Positions 4,252-8,545 of a DNA stretch of 8,545 bases are shown here, piece after piece. Location of the stretch: the NCBI GenBank assembly GCA_003978075.1, contig QOAM01000088.1, forward strand, positions 1 through 8,545. Reading direction: 5' to 3'. A model generated the notes under the pieces. The model made no database searches. It worked only from the letters and a program-made list of their open reading frames with translations, and was not told the origin of the DNA. Numbering within the stretch: the first letter of the stretch is position 1; every line of letters starts with the position of its first letter. The DNA is from Thermodesulfatator sp. GTDB taxonomy: Bacteria > Desulfobacterota > Thermodesulfobacteria > Thermodesulfobacteriales > Thermodesulfobacteriaceae. Made by a program: the position numbers and the translations under genes.

Positions 4252-6831
4252 ATGCCCCGAATCTTGAAACTCAAGATCCTTTTAGTGGCTCTCTTGACTC
4301 TTTTCGCTGCGGTGTTGGTCCTGCCCTCCTTCTATTCAGGCCTTCCGGCTTGGTTCAAGCGCTACATCTACGGAGCGCGTCTCAAGCTGGGACTCGACCT
4401 CCAGGGGGGCATGCATGTGGTCCTCAAGGTGGATGTGGAAAAGGCCCTGCGCAACGCCCTCAATGCCTCGGTGCAGGATTTGCGAGAGACCCTGGGGAAA
4501 AAGGGCATCCGGGTGATCTTGAAGGAAACCTCTAAGGGTTTTGTCTTGCAATTCGCCTCGCTCAAGGATCTGGCTCGGGCCCGGGACCTTATTGAAAGGG
4601 AATATCCCGAGTTGACCATCCAAGCTCAAGACGAGGCCACCCGGACTCTCACCGTCTCCCTGGCTCCAGACCGGGTGCGTTTCATTCGGGAACACGCCGT
4701 GGAGCAAAGTTTGGAGGTCATCCGTAATCGCGTGGATCAGTTCGGGGTCACCGAGCCGGTGATCGTACGAGAGGGTAAGGATAAGATCGTGGTCCAACTC
4801 CCGGGGATAAAGAATCCCAAGAGGGCCCTCAAGCTCATCGGGCAAACCGCTCAGCTCGAGTTCAAGCTGGTGGACGAAGAGGCCATGCGCAAGCTGGATT
4901 TCTATTATCAATTGATTGACAAGGCCCTCAAGGAAGGCCGCCTCAAGCCTAATTACACCCGAGAAGACCTAAATCGCCTCCTTCGGCCTTATCTTCCCCC
5001 GGGCGACGAGGTCTATTTCTGGGTAAGCCGGGAGCGGGAGACAGGGCGGACCATCAAGCGTCTCATCATCCTAAAAAAGAGGGCCCTCCTTACCGGAGAT
5101 ATGGTCAAGACCGCCCATGTGCGCATCGGGGGTCCCTACAACGAGCCCTATGTGTCTCTCACCCTTAACGCCCGGGGAGCCCGCATTTTCGAAAGGGTAA
5201 CCGCGGAGAATGTGGGCCGCCGCCTGGCCATCGTCCTGGACAATGTGGTGCGTTCAGCCCCGGTGATCCGTGAACGCATTCCCGGAGGACAGGCCCAGAT
5301 TACCGGGGGCTTTACCTACGAAGAGGCCTCTGATCTGGCCATCATTCTCCGGGCCGGAGCCCTCCCGGCCCCGGTGGAGGTCGTCCAGAACATCACCGTG
5401 GGGCCTACCCTGGGACGAGATTCCATCCGCCGAGGACTCATCTCCGGTATCATGGGGGGGATAGCTGTCCTCCTTTTTATGATCATCTATTACCGCTTTT
5501 CCGGATTAGTGGCTGATGTGGCCCTGATCCTCAACGTACTCTATCTCCTGGCGGTGCTAAGTCTCTTTCGGGCTACTCTTACCCTCCCGGGCATCGCGGG
5601 AATCATCCTCACCATGGGTATGGGTGTGGATTCCAATGTGCTGATCTTTGAACGCATGCGGGAGGAGCTCCTGCTGGGGCGTCCGCCTCGGGCGGCCATT
5701 TATGCCGGCTACGATCGCGCCTTCTGGACCATCGTAGATGCCCACGTAACCACCCTTATCACCGCCCTGGCCCTCTTTCTCTTCGGGACCGGACCGATCA
5801 AGGGCTTTGCGGTCACCCTCTCCGCCGGTATCGTGATCAACCTCTTTACGGCCATCTTCGCCACCCGGCTGGCCTACGAGGCCCTCATCAGCCGGGGTCG
5901 GGTCCCCTCCATCAAATTTCTCCAGATCGTAAAAAAACCCCACATCGATTTTATGGGCGTGCGGCGTTTCTGCTTTGGACTCTCCGGGGTACTGGTAACC
6001 TTGGGGTTGGTGGCCTTCGTTCAGATCTCGCGCGGGGCCGCCAATCTCGGCGTGGACTTTGCTGGGGGTCTCCTAGCCTATTATAAGGCGGAAAAACCCT
6101 TCAAGCTCGACGCGGTGCGCCAGGCCCTTTCCCAGGCCGGGCTCAAGGTCCAACTCCAAGATGTCAAGGGACAGAATCTCCTTCTGGTGCGGGTGCGAAA
6201 GAAGACGGAGACCGTAGGGGCCACGGAGAAGGCCATCTCCCAGGTCCTCTCCGCCAAATTCCCTCAAGCGGGGTTCAAGCTGGTGGGCAAGGAGGAAATC
6301 GGCTCAGCCATCAGTCGGGAACTCAAGCACAAGGCCATCATCGCCATCCTCATTTCTTTGGCCGGTTTCATCCTCTATTTGGCCTACCGTTTCAAGTTGC
6401 GCTTTGGGGTGGCGGCGGCCGCCGCCACCTTTCATGACGTGCTAGCGGTGTTGGGGGTCTTCTACCTTCTCCACCGGGAGATCTCCCTCCTCCTGGTCAC
6501 CGCACTCCTTACCCTGGCGGGGTACTCTCTTACAGACACGGTGGTCATCTTCGACCGCATTCGCGAAAACATCCGCAAACTCGGCCACCGCACGCCTTTT
6601 GAGGAGATCATCAACCGGAGCGTGAACGAGATGCTGGCCCGGACCATCATTACCAGCTTGACCACCTTACTGGCCATTCTTTCTATCCTCCTCTTTGGAG
6701 GAGTGGTCCTGAGGGATTTCGCTCTGGCGCTTTTCTTAGGGGTTATCGTGGGCACTTACAGCTCGGTCTTCGTGGCCAGTCCCATCGTCTATCTCTGGCA
6801 CAAAGGCAAGACCCCGAAGTTGGGGGATTAG
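4252..6831 (+). CDS. secDF: Protein translocase subunits SecD and SecF fused in one chain (SecDF)
   Basis: This inner-membrane protein of 859 residues uses the proton gradient to help SecYEG and SecA release proteins on the periplasmic side. SecD is about 1-555: TM1 (7-27), LGLDLQGG (46-53), the large periplasmic P1 domain with RVDQFGVTEPVI (160-171), then five TM segments between about 395 and 538, including GMGVDSNVLIFER with Asp460. SecF is about 570-859: TM1 (573-592), LGVDFAGG (599-606), a periplasmic domain to about 690, then five TM segments with FHDVLAVLG (727-735) and SLTDTVVIFDRIREN (759-773). Asp460, Asp762 and Arg797 probably correspond to the proton-path residues Asp340, Asp637 and Arg671 of Thermus SecDF. 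There is no stop or break at the SecD/SecF junction (nt about 5900-5960). Most Gram-negatives encode two proteins, often after yajC, which is absent here. The start is ATG 4252, set by the Shine-Dalgarno at 4239-4248; the frame is also open from GTG 4246. The porin gene follows at once. Confidence 0.95.
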   Translation: MPRILKLKILLVALLTLFAAVLVLPSFYSGLPAWFKRYIYGARLKLGLDLQGGMHVVLKVDVEKALRNALNASVQDLRETLGKKGIRVILKETSKGFVLQFASLKDLARARDLIEREYPELTIQAQDEATRTLTVSLAPDRVRFIREHAVEQSLEVIRNRVDQFGVTEPVIVREGKDKIVVQLPGIKNPKRALKLIGQTAQLEFKLVDEEAMRKLDFYYQLIDKALKEGRLKPNYTREDLNRLLRPYLPPGDEVYFWVSRERETGRTIKRLIILKKRALLTGDMVKTAHVRIGGPYNEPYVSLTLNARGARIFERVTAENVGRRLAIVLDNVVRSAPVIRERIPGGQAQITGGFTYEEASDLAIILRAGALPAPVEVVQNITVGPTLGRDSIRRGLISGIMGGIAVLLFMIIYYRFSGLVADVALILNVLYLLAVLSLFRATLTLPGIAGIILTMGMGVDSNVLIFERMREELLLGRPPRAAIYAGYDRAFWTIVDAHVTTLITALALFLFGTGPIKGFAVTLSAGIVINLFTAIFATRLAYEALISRGRVPSIKFLQIVKKPHIDFMGVRRFCFGLSGVLVTLGLVAFVQISRGAANLGVDFAGGLLAYYKAEKPFKLDAVRQALSQAGLKVQLQDVKGQNLLLVRVRKKTETVGATEKAISQVLSAKFPQAGFKLVGKEEIGSAISRELKHKAIIAILISLAGFILYLAYRFKLRFGVAAAAATFHDVLAVLGVFYLLHREISLLLVTALLTLAGYSLTDTVVIFDRIRENIRKLGHRTPFEEIINRSVNEMLARTIITSLTTLLAILSILLFGGVVLRDFALALFLGVIVGTYSSVFVASPIVYLWHKGKTPKLGD

Positions 6832-6840
6832 GATCATGAG

Positions 6841-6848
6841 GGGGGTGA
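6841..6848 (+). promoter_or_regulatory. Ribosome binding site favouring the internal ATG start of the porin gene
   Basis: GGGGGTGA differs at one base from GGAGGTGA, the complement of the 16S rRNA tail. It ends its G-run 8 nt before the ATG at 6854. The earlier in-frame ATG at 6836 has only a short AGGA 2 nt upstream, so translation probably begins at 6854, or at the adjacent ATG 6857. Confidence 0.6.
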
Positions 6849-6853
6849 GAGAG

Positions 6854-8530
6854 ATGATGGGGATAAGGAGATGGGCCGTTTTAATTATTTTTCTTTTGGG
6901 GCTTCTTTTCTTTAGGGGCTTAGCCCGGGCCATGACCGAGGAGGAAGAGATCCGCCAGCTCAAGGCTCAGGTGCAGATGCTCCTAAAACGGATCGAGGAG
7001 CTGGAAAGGAGACAGGCCCAAAGAGAGCGAGCCTTGAAGGAAAGATCCTCCGAGCATTGGCGGGCCTATTGGAAAAACGGCTTCCGCATCGAGTACCAAA
7101 ATCCGGAGAGACATCAGGAGTATCGTTTTCGCTTCCGCACCGGGATCCAGTTGCGCTACACCTACCTGAGCCGAGACGAGGACTTTTCCGGAGGAAACGA
7201 GAATTACAGCTCCTTCAACATGCGGCGCCTGCGTTTTTTTGTGGACGGCACAGCCCCCAACCGCGACTGGAAATACTATGTGCATGTTCAGCTGGAACCC
7301 AAGAGCAAGGTCAATGTGCACGACGCCTGGGTGATCTGGGGGAAGTTCGCCCCCTTTTTCCGGATTCAGTTCGGACGGATGAAGATCCCGGCCATGAGTG
7401 TGGAATACTGGCAAAGCGGTTTCAAGCAAAACGGGACCGATCGCACCATCTTCACCGATGACTCTGAAAATTACTGGCCTTACTCGGCCATTAAAACCTA
7501 CACGGACATAAACAACCCTTCAAAGACCGGTAAACCCTATCTTCGCACCGGAGGGCAGCTTTTGGCTAACGGTTTTCCGCGGGGAGGCCTGCTTCTTTAC
7601 CGTTCGCAAGGGATAAGTGTGAACGGGGCGCTAGATCTTTTCGGAAAAAAACAGTTCTTAGCCTATTGGTTCGGTTGGTATAACGGGCGGGATACTCAAG
7701 GTTATCGCCACACGCGCAGTGACGATCACCTCTACTCTTTTCGCCTGGCCTTTAATCTCCTCCCCGGTTCGGATCCTCGGGGTCCCCTGGCTCCCGGCAC
7801 CTTTAACAATTACACCCTGCAGGGGGACTATGGTTACAATACCAGGCCGGCGCTGGCCTTGATCTTTTCCGGTTTCTGGGCCAAAGATCGGCCCCGAAAA
7901 TACCTCTATCTCTGGGGCAATGGTCACGAACTTTCCTACAAGCTGGCTGGGGGGACCCATGATGTAGAGAATTACGGCTTTGACGTCGCCCTTCTCTTCC
8001 GCTACAAGGGATTCTCTGCGGATGTGGAAGGGGCCTGGGAGGAGTTCATCCAGGATCCCGACAAGGGGGACCGTTATGTAGCGGGAAATTACGCCTCCAC
8101 CCTCCAGGCCGACGAGGAAACCTGGGATCGGTGGGGCTTTCGGCTAAATCTGGGATACTTTCTGATCCCTCGCAAGTGGGAAGTTACCTTCAAATACGCC
8201 TATCTTGAGCGGATAACCGACGACAAGCTGGAAGACGCGGCCAAGTGCGGTCTGGGTATCCTGGAAACGGATGATGGGAAATACGCCCTAGAGGATTACC
8301 TGCAACAATTCGTCTTGGGGATAAACTACTATTTTCAAGGCTTCAATCAGTACTTAACGGCAGATATTTCCTATCTCCGCATTGATACCGAAAAGCCCGG
8401 CCTGGGAGATATTCAGAGACTTAACCGAGAGCTTTTTGGTTCTTCCACCCGAGGCCTTCCCTTGGATCGCTGGTCGGATCGGACGGAAGAGGACTGGCGC
8501 TTTCGCGTAATGTATCAGTACTGGTTTTAA
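6854..8530 (+). CDS. Outer-membrane porin of the OprO/OprP (phosphate-selective porin) type with N-terminal coiled coil
   Basis: This predicted beta-barrel channel has 558 residues from ATG 6854 (564 if the frame starts at ATG 6836). The signal peptide (1-26, basic IRRW then a long hydrophobic core, ending LARA) is followed by an acidic coiled coil. Its first three heptads place Ile33/Val40/Ile47 at position a and Leu36/Leu43/Leu50 at position d. From about residue 75 the chain alternates short amphipathic strands and polar loops rich in Tyr, Trp and Gly. MRRLRFFVDGTAPNRDWKYY and RIQFGRMKIPAMSVEY resemble the conserved early strands of the Porin_O_P family. The chain ends YQYWF, the terminal-aromatic signal read by the BAM complex. 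The family includes phosphate and pyrophosphate porins of Pseudomonas, but most members have unknown solutes, so anion selectivity here is not shown. It starts 22 bp after the secDF stop with no promoter visible between them, so the two are probably co-transcribed. Confidence 0.85.
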   Translation: MMGIRRWAVLIIFLLGLLFFRGLARAMTEEEEIRQLKAQVQMLLKRIEELERRQAQRERALKERSSEHWRAYWKNGFRIEYQNPERHQEYRFRFRTGIQLRYTYLSRDEDFSGGNENYSSFNMRRLRFFVDGTAPNRDWKYYVHVQLEPKSKVNVHDAWVIWGKFAPFFRIQFGRMKIPAMSVEYWQSGFKQNGTDRTIFTDDSENYWPYSAIKTYTDINNPSKTGKPYLRTGGQLLANGFPRGGLLLYRSQGISVNGALDLFGKKQFLAYWFGWYNGRDTQGYRHTRSDDHLYSFRLAFNLLPGSDPRGPLAPGTFNNYTLQGDYGYNTRPALALIFSGFWAKDRPRKYLYLWGNGHELSYKLAGGTHDVENYGFDVALLFRYKGFSADVEGAWEEFIQDPDKGDRYVAGNYASTLQADEETWDRWGFRLNLGYFLIPRKWEVTFKYAYLERITDDKLEDAAKCGLGILETDDGKYALEDYLQQFVLGINYYFQGFNQYLTADISYLRIDTEKPGLGDIQRLNRELFGSSTRGLPLDRWSDRTEEDWRFRVMYQYWF

Positions 8531-8545
8531 AGAACCCCTCGAAAG

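Noticed and set aside
4336..4911. Long open frame of 191 codons on the - strand opposite secDF
   Set aside because: It is fully inside secDF, which has strong family motifs throughout. The antisense translation shows no domain and has no plausible ribosome binding site, so it is a by-product of G+C-rich codons.
1..8545. CRISPR array, tRNA or rRNA genes, riboswitch, insertion sequence or toxin-antitoxin pair
   Set aside because: Neither the coding sequence nor the two gaps of 166 and 118 bp show regular spaced repeats, cloverleaf-like elements, transposase motifs or small gene pairs.

Overview
The window looks like a bacterial chromosome segment from a Gram-negative (diderm) organism. The cell has an outer membrane, because one gene encodes a beta-barrel porin of the OprO/OprP type with a C-terminal aromatic residue and another encodes a periplasmic MltD-type murein lytic transglycosylase. 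The single-chain SecDF, short ModC and Lys/Arg/Glu-rich proteins bring to mind a thermophilic sulfur-cycling lineage such as the Thermodesulfobacteria or a neighbouring deltaproteobacterial group. That placement is a weak inference from gene content and style, not from any marker gene.

All six genes lie on the + strand and coding density is high. Positions 1-1758 hold the end of a molybdate ABC transport operon: the 3' part of modA (cut by the window edge), modB and modC. The genes are separated by 5 bp and then overlap by 11 bp. ModA captures the oxyanion in the periplasm, ModB forms the membrane channel and ModC drives it with ATP. This ModC stops right after the ATPase domain and has no TOBE/MOP domain. 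The block is clearly AT-richer than the genes that follow.

A 166-bp gap (1759-1924) carries a candidate sigma-70 promoter (TTGACA at 1839) lying between the arms of a 9-bp perfect inverted repeat. Next come an MltD-like transglycosylase with two LysM domains (1925-3250) and, 10 bp further on, a ZnuA/TroA-family metal-binding protein (3261-4133) with no permease or ATPase gene beside it. These two probably form one transcription unit.

A 118-bp gap with a weak terminator-like hairpin and T-tract separates them from secDF (4252-6831). This gene is a fusion of the SecD and SecF protein-export subunits, with no yajC next to it. It has a very strong Shine-Dalgarno sequence, which places the start at an ATG rather than at the two GTG codons just before it. 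The porin gene (6854-8530, possibly from 6836) follows almost directly and is probably co-transcribed with secDF. Its product would itself cross the inner membrane through the Sec pathway.

The common theme after modC is envelope biogenesis: wall remodelling, periplasmic metal binding, protein export and outer-membrane permeability. I found no RNA genes, CRISPR array, transposase, phage gene or complete mobile element, and nothing that I would call a previously undescribed system. The points worth a second look are the SecDF fusion in a diderm, the orphan metal-binding protein behind mltD, the minimal ModC, the coiled-coil porin and the inverted repeat around the mltD promoter.
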